A stretch of 64,000 nucleotides of DNA from Sulfurovum sp. (GCA_027081115.1 JALWLD010000054.1:1-64000), one strand, 5' to 3'. Positions 24,901 through 34,700 are shown, counted from the stretch's first letter. Notes: generated from the letters alone by a model not told the origin. Numbers and translations: made by a program.

Positions 24901-26831
24901 CGTTTCTCTAAAATAGTTTTCACTCCCTCAAAATCCCGCTCATGTCCGAAACAGCTGTTTGAGTTACAGATCATAAAGCCATCGTTTGTATCACTTTTTA
25001 TAAGTGTAAAGGGGTAGGGAAGTGTGTCTATGTCCGTAATGTGGTCTTTGAGATTTTTCTCTTGGGCTTTTATAATAATGTCATCTTTAAGGTAACGGAT
25101 GACCATACGACTCATTTTTGGGGTAGAGATAGGCTGTCTCATTACATCATACGAGTAGATCTCCAAAGTTTTGAACACAAATTTTTTATAGACAATATCT
25201 ACAAGGGAAGAGATAGAGTAGAGTACATTAAGCATTGTAGAGACGGAAGAAGGATATGACGTATCATAAATGTCTGCATTGGTCTCAAACTCTCCTCTTG
25301 AGAATTTCCATTTTCCATGTTCATAATATTTCTCAATACTGGCATTGACAAGTTTTGTAGCTGTAATGAGATAGACTTCATCTAAAGTACTTTCATAGGC
25401 TTCAATAAGTGCTTCTGCCAAGAATGCATAGTCTTCTAAAAAGGCGTGTATCTTTGGCTCTTTTCCTATAAGAGTAGAGTGGAAAAGTTGTGAATTTATG
25501 TACATTGTAGAGAGGAGTTTGTCTAAAGATTTCATTGCAGGTTTAAGATATTTACTGTCTACACGGCTTGCTTTAAAGAGTGCAGTGATCATCATGGCAT
25601 TCCATGAAACGATGACTTTTTTGTCAATGAAAGGGTAGATACGCTTATCTACTCTACGTTTTTTCAGCGCTGCAATAGCCTCTTTGTAGTAAGGGATATC
25701 AATGGATTTTGGGTCATTTACACGGACAATATTTTTGCCTTCAAAATTCCCCTCTTTAGAAATGTGCAGTGCTTTTGCCAATTTTTTATGTGTTTCTTCG
25801 GGGATGCCTGCTTTGGCAAATGACTTTAATGCTTTTTCATAGGTATAGACAAAATATTTTCCTTCTTCACCTTCAGTATCCGCATCTGAAGCAGAGTAAA
25901 AGAGTCTCTCTTCTGACATTTTTTCTAACATAAAGTCCAGAGTTTCAAAAGCCACCTCTTTGTAAAAGTCATTGTGGCTTGCATGATAAGCTTTGATATA
26001 GACACAAGAGAGCAGGGCATTGTCATAGGTCATTTTCTCAAAGTGAGGTACTAGCCAGTCATTATCAGTGGAGTAGCGACAGAAACCACCATCGACAAGG
26101 TCACGGAGCCCACCTTTTGCCATGGAAGAGAGAGATAGCAATGCCATGTTCAAAGGCTCCTTGTCTCCAGTGATCTGATAGAGGTCTATAAGTAGAGAGA
26201 GGGTTGAAGCCTGTGGAAACTTAGGTGCTTTGTTAAAGCCACCATGCTGGTTGTCAAAAAGTTGTTTTGATTGATCAATCAGTCTGCCAACTATGCTGTC
26301 ATCCAGTTTTGTAGCCTGTATTTTGTCCTCTTTTGGATTGAGGTGGTTTAAGATCTTGTCTGCTTCGTTGACCAGTACCTCTTTTTCATTTTTATATTTG
26401 TCAGCAATGACCTCAAGCAGTGAAGTAAAACTCATCATGCCGTATTTGGGTTCATCGGGAATATAGGTGGCAGAGTAAAAAGGTTTGAGGTCATCAGTCA
26501 GAAAAATCGAAGTTGGCCAGCCACCAGGGCGGCCGTTCATGAGTTGGTAGACATCTTGAAAATGTTTGTCTATATCCGGTCGTTCTTCTCTGTCAACTTT
26601 AATGGAGACAAAATGTTTGTTAAGGATCTTAGCTGTTTTTTCATCTTGAAAAGATTCATGTTCCATGACATGACACCAATGACAAGAGCTATAGCCGATA
26701 GAGAGAAATATGGCTTTATTTTCTTTGCGTGCTTTTTCAAAAGCTTTTTCTCCCCAAGGATACCAGTCGACAGGGTTATCAGCATGCTGTTGGAGATAAG
26801 GGGAATTTTCATTTTTAAGATGGTTGGCCAT
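24897..26831 (-). CDS. YyaL/DUF255 thioredoxin-domain protein
   Basis: 644 residues. The N-terminal thioredoxin-like domain has the invariant [16 protein letters not shown] block and a CHWC motif (Cys50 and Cys53, [15 protein letters not shown]). The rest is an (alpha/alpha) barrel with [20 protein letters not shown] and [14 protein letters not shown], as in human SPATA20. The molecular function is not settled; a role in thiol redox or sugar modification has been suggested for the family. It is followed directly by apbE and is divergent from dsbD, another thiol-redox gene. Confidence 0.9.
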   Translation of the reverse strand: MANHLKNENSPYLQQHADNPVDWYPWGEKAFEKARKENKAIFLSIGYSSCHWCHVMEHESFQDEKTAKILNKHFVSIKVDREERPDIDKHFQDVYQLMNGRPGGWPTSIFLTDDLKPFYSATYIPDEPKYGMMSFTSLLEVIADKYKNEKEVLVNEADKILNHLNPKEDKIQATKLDDSIVGRLIDQSKQLFDNQHGGFNKAPKFPQASTLSLLIDLYQITGDKEPLNMALLSLSSMAKGGLRDLVDGGFCRYSTDNDWLVPHFEKMTYDNALLSCVYIKAYHASHNDFYKEVAFETLDFMLEKMSEERLFYSASDADTEGEEGKYFVYTYEKALKSFAKAGIPEETHKKLAKALHISKEGNFEGKNIVRVNDPKSIDIPYYKEAIAALKKRRVDKRIYPFIDKKVIVSWNAMMITALFKASRVDSKYLKPAMKSLDKLLSTMYINSQLFHSTLIGKEPKIHAFLEDYAFLAEALIEAYESTLDEVYLITATKLVNASIEKYYEHGKWKFSRGEFETNADIYDTSYPSSVSTMLNVLYSISSLVDIVYKKFVFKTLEIYSYDVMRQPISTPKMSRMVIRYLKDDIIIKAQEKNLKDHITDIDTLPYPFTLIKSDTNDGFMICNSNSCFGHERDFEGVKTILEKR

Positions 26832-26941
26832 AATTTACTATCCTGATTTGTGAATGATTAATACATTTTTGGTACTATTACACAGCTTATACACATATCT
26901 TACTATAGAATGGTATAAAAGTTTAATAAAAAAGAGAGAAA

Positions 26942-28735
26942 ATGGGAAATTTCATTAAAAAGTTACTAATTTCGAGTTTACTTTTGAGTACATTTGGATT
27001 TGGTGGTTTTCAAAGTGCTTTGAAAAAGCAGAAGTTTTTACAGCCTGAAGAGGCATTTCAAATTACAGCAGTACAGAAAGATGATGTAATCAAAACCAAG
27101 ATAACGATTGCAGATCATATCCATGTATATGACGATGATACCTTGAAGTACCGTATTGCTTCTCCTTCTAAAATTGACTTAAAAGTAAAAAGACCTCCTT
27201 CTCATGAAGTGGACGGCGATAAAGTATTTGAAAAAGAGATAGTTGTAGACATTCCTCTGAAAGATATTACCTCTAAAGTATCTGGAGATTTCATACTTGA
27301 AATTGAGCTTCTAGGCTGTTCTGATAAAGGTATCTGTTATCAGCCATTTGTAAAATCATTTAATTTTAAAGGTGCAAAAGCAGGTGTATTTGATAAAATT
27401 TCCTCATTAACAAAAGAAGGGAATACGGCAAAAATTGCAGATGTACTCAGCTCAGAAAGCTCCTTTTTCATTATTCTTCTTTTCTTTATATTCGGTTTGC
27501 TTTTGGCATTGACCCCTTGTGTTTTTCCTATGATCCCTATCTTGTCCTCCATCATCGTTTCTCAGTCTGGAGAGGGTAAACCATCGATTGCCAAAGCATT
27601 CTTTACTTCATTGGTCTATGTGGTCTCAATGGCACTGACATATACGGTAGTAGGTGTGGTAGCAGGATTGCTTGGTGCAGATATACAGGCAGCTATGCAA
27701 AACCCATGGGTATTAAGTGTCTTTGCAGCCATGTTTGTGGCCCTGGCCTACTCTCTCTTTGGCTATTATGAGATAGGATTACCTGCTTCCTGGCAGTCAA
27801 AGATTTCCAAAGCTTCTGATGAAGCTGGACAAAAAGGAGGGTTTGCTGGTACCGCAATTATGGGTCTCCTCTCAGCATTGATCGTGGGACCGTGTGTTGC
27901 TCCTCCTCTTGGGGGTGCGGTACTCTTCATTTCTCATACAGGAGATGCATTACTTGGCGGTGTAGCACTTTTTGTGATGAGTATGGGAATGGGTATACCC
28001 CTTCTTTTAGTAGGTATTGGAGCTGGTAAATTTATGCCAAAACCGGGTGGTTGGATGACTGTTGTCTCTCAAGTTTTTGGTGTGATGATGCTTGGACTCG
28101 CTATTTTCATGTTAGGACGTATTTTGCCAGATATGGTAACAATAATACTCTGGTCTCTACTCTTTATCGGTTCAGCACTCTATATGGGTGTCTTTAATGC
28201 AAGTACGGCAACGCAGGGTGCGAAAAAGCTTTTCCAGCTTTTAGCTGTTGTATTTATGCTTTATGGTGTATCTCTTTTCATAGGGGCATTGAGTGGTTCA
28301 ACTTCTATGTTTAAACCGTTTGAGAAATTTACTCAAGTTGGTGTAGCAACTTCTGGTACTGTAACGACAAACAAGGAAGACAAAGCGAGTCACAGAGGCT
28401 ATTCTGTAGCACGTCTTATGAAAGAGGTTAAAGCTTCAGACAAACCTGTTGTGGTTGATTTTGGAAAAGACTCCTGTACTGCCTGTGCAGAGTTGGAACA
28501 TATCACTTTTCCTGACCCAAAAGTACAGGAGCAACTTAAAAACTTTACCTTCATTAAGATTGATCTGACAGAGAACAGTGATGATGACAAAGAGTTACTC
28601 AAACATTTTGAACTCTTTGGTACGCCAAATATTATCTTCTTTGGAAAAGATAACAAGTATATGCCGGAAAAATCTTTAACTGGATTTGTAAAACCGGAAG
28701 TTTTTGCAGCACATTTGAAAGAGATCGCAAAGTAA
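26942..28735 (+). CDS. dsbD: thiol:disulfide interchange protein DsbD
   Basis: 597 residues with the three DsbD parts. A signal peptide and N-terminal periplasmic domain contain the Cys pair in LGCSDKGICYQP near 123-129. The membrane domain (about 170-460) has the paired redox Cys in LTPCVFPM and VGPCVAPP. The C-terminal thioredoxin domain has CTAC near 512-515. It moves electrons from cytoplasmic thioredoxin to periplasmic substrates, including c-type cytochrome maturation, which is relevant given the multihaem cytochromes here. Confidence 0.94.
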   Translation: MGNFIKKLLISSLLLSTFGFGGFQSALKKQKFLQPEEAFQITAVQKDDVIKTKITIADHIHVYDDDTLKYRIASPSKIDLKVKRPPSHEVDGDKVFEKEIVVDIPLKDITSKVSGDFILEIELLGCSDKGICYQPFVKSFNFKGAKAGVFDKISSLTKEGNTAKIADVLSSESSFFIILLFFIFGLLLALTPCVFPMIPILSSIIVSQSGEGKPSIAKAFFTSLVYVVSMALTYTVVGVVAGLLGADIQAAMQNPWVLSVFAAMFVALAYSLFGYYEIGLPASWQSKISKASDEAGQKGGFAGTAIMGLLSALIVGPCVAPPLGGAVLFISHTGDALLGGVALFVMSMGMGIPLLLVGIGAGKFMPKPGGWMTVVSQVFGVMMLGLAIFMLGRILPDMVTIILWSLLFIGSALYMGVFNASTATQGAKKLFQLLAVVFMLYGVSLFIGALSGSTSMFKPFEKFTQVGVATSGTVTTNKEDKASHRGYSVARLMKEVKASDKPVVVDFGKDSCTACAELEHITFPDPKVQEQLKNFTFIKIDLTENSDDDKELLKHFELFGTPNIIFFGKDNKYMPEKSLTGFVKPEVFAAHLKEIAK

Positions 28736-28838
28736 ACTTCTTTTCACGTAAAGGCAAGTATTACTTTGTCTTTACAATTTAGATATAATACGACAATCAT
28801 TGTGGGAGAACCACAAAACATTTATAAAACGGAACAAC

Positions 28839-29741
28839 ATGCAAAATGAAAAATCAGTAAAAACAGAGCCCCAACAAGCTACAGCAGAAAAAATCAGAAA
28901 TCATAAAATTAATATCGGTGAAGTCAATACTCTCAAAATAGAGCGTGATACAGACTTTGGATACTACCTCACAGCAGAAGACTATAATGAAGTACTGCTC
29001 CCCAATGTCTATATCATGGAAGATGAAATGCCAATGGGCTCACTTTTAGATGTCTTTGTCTATACAGACTCCGAGGACAGACCTGTGGCTACGACAAAAA
29101 TGCCTTATGCCAAACTGGGTGAATATGGATATTTTACTGTCGTGGACTACAAATCTTACGGTGCTTTTGTAAATTGGGGATTGCCTAAAGATCTTTTTGT
29201 ACCTCTTTCTCAGCAAAAAGAGTACTTTACCATTGGTAAAAAGTATATGTTGCGTGTTTGTCTGGATGAGCAGACAGGAAGACTTTATGGAACACAGAAA
29301 ATCGGTAAGTATTTTAACCGAGATATGAAGGGATTGCACCAAAACAAAGTCTTAGATGCCATTGTCCTTGCCCAGACACCACTGGGGTATAAAGTCATTG
29401 CCGATAATCAGTATGAGGGTATGCTCTTTTCCAATGAGATCTTTGAAAATATTAAAGTAGGAGATCGTAAAAGGGTCTATATCAAATCAGTAAGAAAAGA
29501 TTTTAAACTGGATCTTTCTTTACAACCTATTGGTAAACAGGCCAAAATAGGTGAAGCTGAAAACACCATTTTGACCTTGCTTAGAGAAGCAGATGGAGAG
29601 ATGTTATTTACCTATAAGAGTGATGCTGAAGAGATTAAAAAAGTGTTTGGTTTGAGTAAGAAGAATTATAAACGTACTTTAACAGAGTTGATTGAATCAA
29701 AAAAGATTGTTTTGACAGAGTCATCCATTAAACTTATATAA
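28839..29741 (+). CDS. CvfB-like S1-domain RNA-binding protein
   Basis: 300 residues from the ATG at 28839 (GGAA ahead of it); an open frame from a TTG at 28800 adds a non-conserved stretch. Repeated S1-type segments are visible (YFTVVDYKSYGAFVNWGLPK, then GYKVIADNQYEGMLF with KVGDRKRVYIKSV), and the C-terminus is a small winged helix ending KKIVLTESSIKLI. This fits the CvfB/YitL family, which binds RNA and affects virulence or stress genes in Firmicutes. Role here unknown. Stands alone. Confidence 0.8.
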   Translation: MQNEKSVKTEPQQATAEKIRNHKINIGEVNTLKIERDTDFGYYLTAEDYNEVLLPNVYIMEDEMPMGSLLDVFVYTDSEDRPVATTKMPYAKLGEYGYFTVVDYKSYGAFVNWGLPKDLFVPLSQQKEYFTIGKKYMLRVCLDEQTGRLYGTQKIGKYFNRDMKGLHQNKVLDAIVLAQTPLGYKVIADNQYEGMLFSNEIFENIKVGDRKRVYIKSVRKDFKLDLSLQPIGKQAKIGEAENTILTLLREADGEMLFTYKSDAEEIKKVFGLSKKNYKRTLTELIESKKIVLTESSIKLI

Positions 29742-29786
29742 ATCTTTTTTGCTTATACTTTAAGTACAATATTTAAAGGATATACG

Positions 29787-30224
29787 ATGGAATTAACAGA
29801 TTTATTAAAAATGGGTGCTTCATTGATAGAAGGCAATAGTGACAGTGCTACAACAGGATTGGATATTGGTAAAATCGCCAATGCAATGAAAGGACTCATT
29901 GCCAACTCTGATGGTTCTCTTGATCTTGCTGCTATTGTGGGCAGCCTTTCAAAAAATGGTTTAGGTGAGATTGTTGGTTCCTGGTTGGGTCAAGGTGAGA
30001 ATAAATCGATTGCCCCTGATGACATTGCTACATTATTGGGTAACGATAAAGTGAATGCTTTTGCACAGGAACTCGGGATTGATGAAGTGAGTGCGAAAAG
30101 AGCACTTGCAGATGCACTACCTCAGGTTGTAGACAAGGCAACTTCAGATGAAAACAATGTAATTGATCAAATGTTAGGTGGTTCTGACAATGCTATGGAG
30201 ATGCTTAGTAAGATGTTTCGTTAG
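29787..30224 (+). CDS. YidB/DUF937-family protein
   Basis: 145 residues, no signal peptide, rich in Ala/Gly/Leu. The pattern LDLAAIVGSLSKNGLGEIVGSWLG, then LLGNDKVNAFAQELGID and a C-terminal VIDQMLGG, is that of the YidB-like DUF937 family. Function unknown. Ribosome binding site AAAGGA. It is separated from its neighbours by 45 and 79 bp. Confidence 0.75.
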   Translation: MELTDLLKMGASLIEGNSDSATTGLDIGKIANAMKGLIANSDGSLDLAAIVGSLSKNGLGEIVGSWLGQGENKSIAPDDIATLLGNDKVNAFAQELGIDEVSAKRALADALPQVVDKATSDENNVIDQMLGGSDNAMEMLSKMFR

Positions 30225-30303
30225 GTGCGGGTAATTAGTTTTTTGCCTACCAAATAGCGATATATACCCATTAAGACAGCAATCTTACACAAGAAGAGGA
30301 TTC

Positions 30304-31851
30304 ATGCACATATTAGTACTCTACCTACTTCCTCTTCTTCTTTTTTCACAACCTTTTAAAGTCGCAAGTTATAATGTGCAAAACCTCTTTGATGCCAAAA
30401 TACAAGGTACAGAGTATGAGGAATACCTTCCTGGCAAACATCACTGGTCAAAGAGAATGTCAGACATAAAGTTAGACCATACTGCTGAAGTGATCTGTGA
30501 ATTGAATGCAGATATTCTTGCTTTACAGGAGATTGAAAACCGTGTCATATTTGAGGCTTTGCAAAAACGTTTAAAACGTGTAGGGTGTACCTACCGATAT
30601 GCTGCAATCTCCCATAAAAAAGGCTCTTCTATTCAAGTGGCTCTTTTGTCACGATTCCCCATACAAAAATCTAAAGATATAGAAGTTTCTGTAGCACCCA
30701 GGGTACGAAATATTTTGGAAGTAGAAGTTGAAGTAGATGGCAAAGCGTTAACTCTTTTTGTCAACCATTGGAAGTCAAAAAGTAGAAAAGGGTACGAAAG
30801 CAAACGTGTGGCCTATGCCCAGCGGTTAAAAAAACGTATAGCGCGTATGCCGGCAAATAAAGAGTACATTATATTGGGGGATTTAAACTCCAATTACAAT
30901 GCTCATTTGACGCTTAAAAAAAGGCTGAATGATACAGGGGGTAAAACGGGTATAGGAGAGATACTCAAAACCAACAAGAATGGGAAGCTTCTGGATAAAG
31001 CTGAAATCAGAAAGTCTCCCAAAGGGTTTCATTACAACCTTTGGCAGGAGTTGCCATACAAAGAGCGATGGAGTCATAAATTTTATGGAAACAGAAGTAC
31101 TTTAGATCATATTTTACTACCACCCTCACTTTTTGACGGAAAGCATATTGATTATGTCAACCACTCTTTTTCTGTCTTTAAATCACCTACACTTTTCACA
31201 AAAAAAGGGTACATTTATGCCTGGGAGATCAAAGGTGGTAAACATACAGGTAAAGGCTATTCAGATCATTTACCTGTCTATGCATATTTTGATGATGCAT
31301 CTTACATACCCACTTCAAAAGATAAAACAGTAAAGCAGGTCCTGGAGAAAAAAATTGACTATTTGTATACGGTTAAAAATCTCAAACAACCTGTTTTACT
31401 GAAAAATATAGTGGTAGTTTTCAAACGTGGCAAGTATGCGGTTATCAAACAGAGCCCTCAGGGAAGAGGAGTCTTTCTTTACGGTTCTGTACAAGATATG
31501 AAAGAGGGAGAACTCTATGATATTGAGGTACAGGAGATAACAAGCTATTATGGATTAAAAGAGATCACTGCTCTGGTTAAACATAAAGAGAAAGGTAAAA
31601 TAGATCTTGAGCCCTATTATCAGTCTATAGATATACAACGTCAAAATGAGGTTGTAAGAGAGCTTATTGCAGTGTATAAAAAGAGACATTTAATCATCAA
31701 TGGACAAAAGATCCCTGTCTATTTCAAAAACAAAAATCTTACACCGCCAAATGGTGCTAAACTAAAGATACACTATGCACATCTTGGATATTATAAGAAG
31801 TTACAGCTGGTTATATACAGCAAAAAAGATTTTGAAATATTGGAGAAATAA
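30304..31851 (+). CDS. secreted endonuclease/exonuclease/phosphatase-family protein
   Basis: 515 residues with a signal peptide (MHILVLYLLPLLLFSQP). The EEP core (about 17-340) shows ASYNVQNLFD, LALQEIEN (catalytic Glu), FVNHWKSKSRKG, ILGDLNSNYN and the terminal GYSDHLPVYA with the catalytic Asp-His. It is Mg-dependent and could cleave DNA, RNA or phosphoesters outside the cytoplasm. A C-terminal extension (about 345-515) has no clear domain and may bind nucleic acid. The next gene starts 2 bp after the stop. Confidence 0.87.
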   Translation: MHILVLYLLPLLLFSQPFKVASYNVQNLFDAKIQGTEYEEYLPGKHHWSKRMSDIKLDHTAEVICELNADILALQEIENRVIFEALQKRLKRVGCTYRYAAISHKKGSSIQVALLSRFPIQKSKDIEVSVAPRVRNILEVEVEVDGKALTLFVNHWKSKSRKGYESKRVAYAQRLKKRIARMPANKEYIILGDLNSNYNAHLTLKKRLNDTGGKTGIGEILKTNKNGKLLDKAEIRKSPKGFHYNLWQELPYKERWSHKFYGNRSTLDHILLPPSLFDGKHIDYVNHSFSVFKSPTLFTKKGYIYAWEIKGGKHTGKGYSDHLPVYAYFDDASYIPTSKDKTVKQVLEKKIDYLYTVKNLKQPVLLKNIVVVFKRGKYAVIKQSPQGRGVFLYGSVQDMKEGELYDIEVQEITSYYGLKEITALVKHKEKGKIDLEPYYQSIDIQRQNEVVRELIAVYKKRHLIINGQKIPVYFKNKNLTPPNGAKLKIHYAHLGYYKKLQLVIYSKKDFEILEK

Positions 31852-31852
31852 A

Positions 31853-32287
31853 ATGACCTATTACACTTGGATATTGGCATTTCACGTGATGAGTTTTACC
31901 TCTTGGATGGCAATGTTGTTTTACTTGCCTAGACTCTTTATTTATCATAGAGAACACTCAGACAATGTTGCTTTTGGCGAAGTTGTCAAAGTACAGGAGT
32001 ATAAACTTTATGCTTACATAGGCGTACCTGCAATGTGGGCAACTCTGATCTCTGGAGGTGTCATGTTGTATCTGAATCCTGCTATTTTTCAAAGTGGTGG
32101 CTGGATGCATGTGAAGCTACTTTTTATTGCTATACTTGTTGCCTATAGTTTTTCCTTAAACAGTATTCGTAAAAAGCTGATTGACAATCCTCAATATAAA
32201 AGTGGAAAGTATTTCAGATTTTACAATGAGGTACCCACTCTGTTGATGATCGTGATTGTGATCATGGTTGTTGTTAAACCACTCTAA
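31853..32287 (+). CDS. hemJ: protoporphyrinogen oxidase HemJ (UPF0093)
   Basis: 144 residues from the ATG at 31853; GGAG lies 11 nt upstream inside the preceding gene's end. Four membrane helices and family features: YTWILAFHVMSFTSWMAMLFYLPRLFIYH near the start (conserved His), a central GGWMHVKLLF and the RFYNEVPTLLMI segment. HemJ oxidises protoporphyrinogen IX to protoporphyrin IX and binds haem. It supports haem supply for cytochromes in this segment. Confidence 0.88.
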   Translation: MTYYTWILAFHVMSFTSWMAMLFYLPRLFIYHREHSDNVAFGEVVKVQEYKLYAYIGVPAMWATLISGGVMLYLNPAIFQSGGWMHVKLLFIAILVAYSFSLNSIRKKLIDNPQYKSGKYFRFYNEVPTLLMIVIVIMVVVKPL

Positions 32288-32346
32288 TCATAAAACTAAA
32301 TAGTTTTGTGTTATAATCGTTAAAATTAAATAAAAAGGAAGAACAC

Positions 32347-33156
32347 ATGGAGTTAACCCCTATTAAAATACCTGAAATACCATTATCCTTTGAGATACCG
32401 GCATTGATGCACCCACCGGTGGATCACTTTATTATTGCTTTGCCAATAGTAGTACTTTTACTGGAAATCATCAATCTGTTTGCAAAAAAAAGAGCCATAG
32501 GTGTCATCTCTTTTCTTCTACTAATATTAACTGTTGTTGCAGCAGGAGCTGCGTATCTGACAGGTACTGTAGATGGGAAAGCAGCGTGGGATCTTCTTAC
32601 TGAAGTAGGACAGTCAGAGTTAAAAGACCATAAGATCCTTGGTACTTACCTGATGTTGGCATCTGCTGTTGTCTTGGTATTTAAACTTCTCTCTGCAATT
32701 ATTAGCAGAGGATTGATGAAAGCGTTGTATCTTTTTGTATTGATTTTCTTTGTTGTTGGTATTTTGAAACAAGGTAAAGAGGGTGGAGAGCTTGTCTATA
32801 CTCATGGCGCAAATGTTAAAATTGTAAAAATCAAAGATGATGCATTGTTTGATTGTCAAGATGATCTGAGTGATTATGTGGCAGAAGAGAAAGAGGCTGA
32901 GGAAGAAGCAAAAGCAGCCAAAGAGGCTGAAGCAGCTGAAGGCAAAAAAGCTGAAGAAGTTAAAAAAGAGGAGCCTGTAGAAGTTGAAAAAACTGAAGCA
33001 GTCACCCCGGAGACTCCTACGGCAGAAACATCAGCTACACAGAGTGATTCACCTACGCAAACCCCTGTTGTAGAGACTCCTTCAGTAACAGAAGAAGTAG
33101 AAGTTGAAAAAGTACCTGAGGCTTCAGAAGCACAACCTGAAATAGCAACACACTAA
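32347..33156 (+). CDS. DUF2231-like membrane protein with acidic tail
   Basis: 269 residues. The N-terminal 150 residues have the DUF2231 start (MHPPVDHFIIALPIVVLLLEII) and four membrane helices. From about 178 to the end the sequence is low-complexity, first Glu/Ala/Lys-rich (coiled), then Pro/Thr/Ser/Glu-rich. The tail may extend from the membrane as a linker. Related proteins in the family often sit next to haem or electron-transfer genes, as here beside hemJ. Function unknown. Confidence 0.72.
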   Translation: MELTPIKIPEIPLSFEIPALMHPPVDHFIIALPIVVLLLEIINLFAKKRAIGVISFLLLILTVVAAGAAYLTGTVDGKAAWDLLTEVGQSELKDHKILGTYLMLASAVVLVFKLLSAIISRGLMKALYLFVLIFFVVGILKQGKEGGELVYTHGANVKIVKIKDDALFDCQDDLSDYVAEEKEAEEEAKAAKEAEAAEGKKAEEVKKEEPVEVEKTEAVTPETPTAETSATQSDSPTQTPVVETPSVTEEVEVEKVPEASEAQPEIATH

Positions 33157-33162
33157 CTAACT

Positions 33163-33187
33163 AAGTGATTCCTTTTAGGAATCACTT
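33163..33187. terminator. bidirectional terminator hairpin
   Basis: AAGTGATTCC and GGAATCACTT form a perfect 10-bp stem around TTTTA. It lies between the convergent DUF2231 and cytochrome c genes. Confidence 0.75.
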
Positions 33188-33196
33188 ATCTCTTAT

Positions 33197-33559
33197 TTAT
33201 GATGATCCATCTCCGGTATTATCGAAACTATCATGTTCATAGCGCTCTTTAGGAATTACTTTTTTCAAAGTTGAAAGATACTTTGCCATCTCAATAGTCT
33301 GATTTTCATCTAAAGATTTTGCAAAAGAGATCATAATCGTACCAAAAGCCGAACGTGTTTTTCCTCGTTGAAGATCTTTGAGTCTCCTAAGCAATACAGC
33401 CTCTTTTTGTCCTTGCAGTCTGGGAGATGCACCCATTCCCTCTCCATACATTCCATGACAAGCATTACAGGCATTTTGAAGATAGAGGGATTCCATATCG
33501 TTTGAAGCAAAAAGTATGAATGAAGTAACAGGCAAAAGGATAAGTTGTTTCATAAACAT
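33197..33559 (-). CDS. small monohaem cytochrome c
   Basis: 120 residues from the ATG at 33559; a frame open to 33604 would place extra residues ahead of the signal peptide, and AAAAGAG precedes the chosen ATG. Signal peptide, then one haem site CNACH (about 31-35) followed by the class I pattern GEGMGASPRLQGQ and the distal MISFAKSLDENQ region with an axial Met. Likely a periplasmic electron shuttle of the c553 type. Alone on its strand. Confidence 0.88.
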   Translation of the reverse strand: MFMKQLILLPVTSFILFASNDMESLYLQNACNACHGMYGEGMGASPRLQGQKEAVLLRRLKDLQRGKTRSAFGTIMISFAKSLDENQTIEMAKYLSTLKKVIPKERYEHDSFDNTGDGSS

Positions 33560-33648
33560 AGTATTCTCTTTTTTAAGTATTTTAGCAAAAGAATGTAAAA
33601 ACATCTTTCTTAACTTAAATGAAACCCAAAATTCATATCTGATTTCAT

Positions 33649-33722
33649 GAATAAGTTTGATTCAAGTTATGAATAAGTTTGATTCAAGTTATGAATAAGG
33701 TTGATTCAAGTTATGAATAAGT
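33649..33722 (+). repeat. 22-bp tandem repeat, 3.4 copies
   Basis: The unit begins GAATAAGTTTGATTCA and ends AGTTAT. Units at 33649-33670, 33671-33692 and 33693-33714 are identical except for one base in the third; an 8-bp partial follows. There are no spacers, so it is not CRISPR. The length equals about two helical turns, so it could be a regulator-binding array upstream of the riboswitch-controlled operon. Confidence 0.85.
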
Positions 33723-33740
33723 ACAATTTACTATGTAACA

Positions 33741-33762
33741 TTTGTAGGAATACTCCTACAAA
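33741..33762. repeat. perfect 9-bp hairpin upstream of the riboswitch
   Basis: TTTGTAGGA and TCCTACAAA flank ATAC. It lies between the 22-bp repeats and the riboswitch. No T-run follows. It could be an operator or a 5'-end stabilising stem. Confidence 0.5.
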
Positions 33763-33778
33763 TATGATATTTGAGTTA

Positions 33779-33856
33779 CAAAGCCAAACTTGTTGTGAAT
33801 CAGGGACGGAAAGTTATGGGTCTCATAAAATAGAGATCTCCAGACTGCCAATAGAT
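33779..33856 (+). promoter_or_regulatory. c-di-GMP-I (GEMM-I) type riboswitch controlling the PilJ-like operon
   Basis: GCCAAAC, then a P2 hairpin with loop GTGA, then GGACGGAAAG, then the P3 arm beginning GGGTCTC and returning AGAGATC with CCAGACTGCC. The layout matches the other two copies in the window. About 20 nt on, ATACTC (33874-33879) can pair with GAGTAT (33912-33917), which includes the ribosome binding site, with an inner pairing of TACTGTA and TATAGTA. This suggests translational control of the gene at 33921. Assigned by eye. Confidence 0.72.
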
Positions 33857-33920
33857 TTGCGAATGTTGCTGAAATACTCTTTTATGTTACTGTAAAATTT
33901 ATAGTACACAGGAGTATGCC

Positions 33921-34700
33921 GTGTCCCACATTATGAAAAAAGTACTCAAAACAGTGCTTCTTCCCTCTCTTTTTTTTACTTATGCACATGCTATTGAAAT
34001 TAAAAATCTTTCAGTCGCTGTCGATGTTGCGGGAAAACAAAGAATGTTCACCCAAAGAATGTTAAAGGACTATGCTATGGTCGGATTGGAGAATCACTTT
34101 GGAAATCCGAAAGAAGATTTGAAAAAGATCATGACTGATTTTGAAAACCATCTGGCTGCACTTATTGCATTCAACAAAGACAAAGCAACAGCAGAGAGTC
34201 TTGACAAAGTAAAAGTGATGTGGGATCCCATAAAAGCTTCTCTGAATGAAAAGCCGAGTAAAGAGAAAGCCAGAAAGATGCAGGAAGATCTGGAAAAATT
34301 ACTTAAGCAGTCCAATGATGCAGTGGGACTTTTTGCCAAACAGACAGGGAAAACTTCCGGTGAGATCATCAATATATCAGGAAGGCAGAGAATGCTTTCC
34401 CAAAGAATGGCCAGTTTGTATATGCTCAAAGTATGGGGGATAGATGACCCTGAATTCAAAACAAAAATGACAAAAGCAATGGATCTATATAAAACATCTC
34501 TGGAAAAACTTAAAAAGTCGGAAATGAGTACTCCTGAGATCATGGTATTGCTAAATAGATCTGGAAAAGCATTTAGATTTTTTGAAGTGATGAACAAGTC
34601 AAGTAGTAAATTCATCCCCTCTCTTATTTACAAAAAATCAAATGAAATGTTAAAAGATATGAATACGGCAACGGGACTGTATGCCGCACAGGAGAAATAG
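33921..34700 (+). CDS. secreted PilJ-N/NarX-P-box-like sensor protein 1
   Basis: 259 residues. The start is GTG at 33921 because AGGAG lies 6 nt upstream; the first ATG (33933) would be 18 nt away. A signal peptide (LLPSLFFTYAHA) is followed by two four-helix-type PilJ N-terminal repeats: the first with VAGKQRMFTQRMLKDYAM near 37-54, the second with ISGRQRMLSQRMASLYML near 152-170. This motif resembles the nitrate-binding P-box of NarX/NarQ. There are no membrane helices after the signal peptide and no methyl-accepting or kinase domain, so it is a free periplasmic receptor. Four such genes precede a hybrid kinase. Confidence 0.8.
   Translation: MSHIMKKVLKTVLLPSLFFTYAHAIEIKNLSVAVDVAGKQRMFTQRMLKDYAMVGLENHFGNPKEDLKKIMTDFENHLAALIAFNKDKATAESLDKVKVMWDPIKASLNEKPSKEKARKMQEDLEKLLKQSNDAVGLFAKQTGKTSGEIINISGRQRMLSQRMASLYMLKVWGIDDPEFKTKMTKAMDLYKTSLEKLKKSEMSTPEIMVLLNRSGKAFRFFEVMNKSSSKFIPSLIYKKSNEMLKDMNTATGLYAAQEK

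Noticed and set aside
33649-33722. Possible CRISPR array
   Set aside because: The repeats are head to tail without spacers and no cas genes are present.
33701-33895. Open frame of 64 codons on the + strand
   Set aside because: It covers the riboswitch and hairpins, has no ribosome binding site and no recognisable protein features.
34094-34615. 173-codon minus-strand frame
   Set aside because: Shadow of the PilJ-like receptor gene; no start signal and no family pattern.
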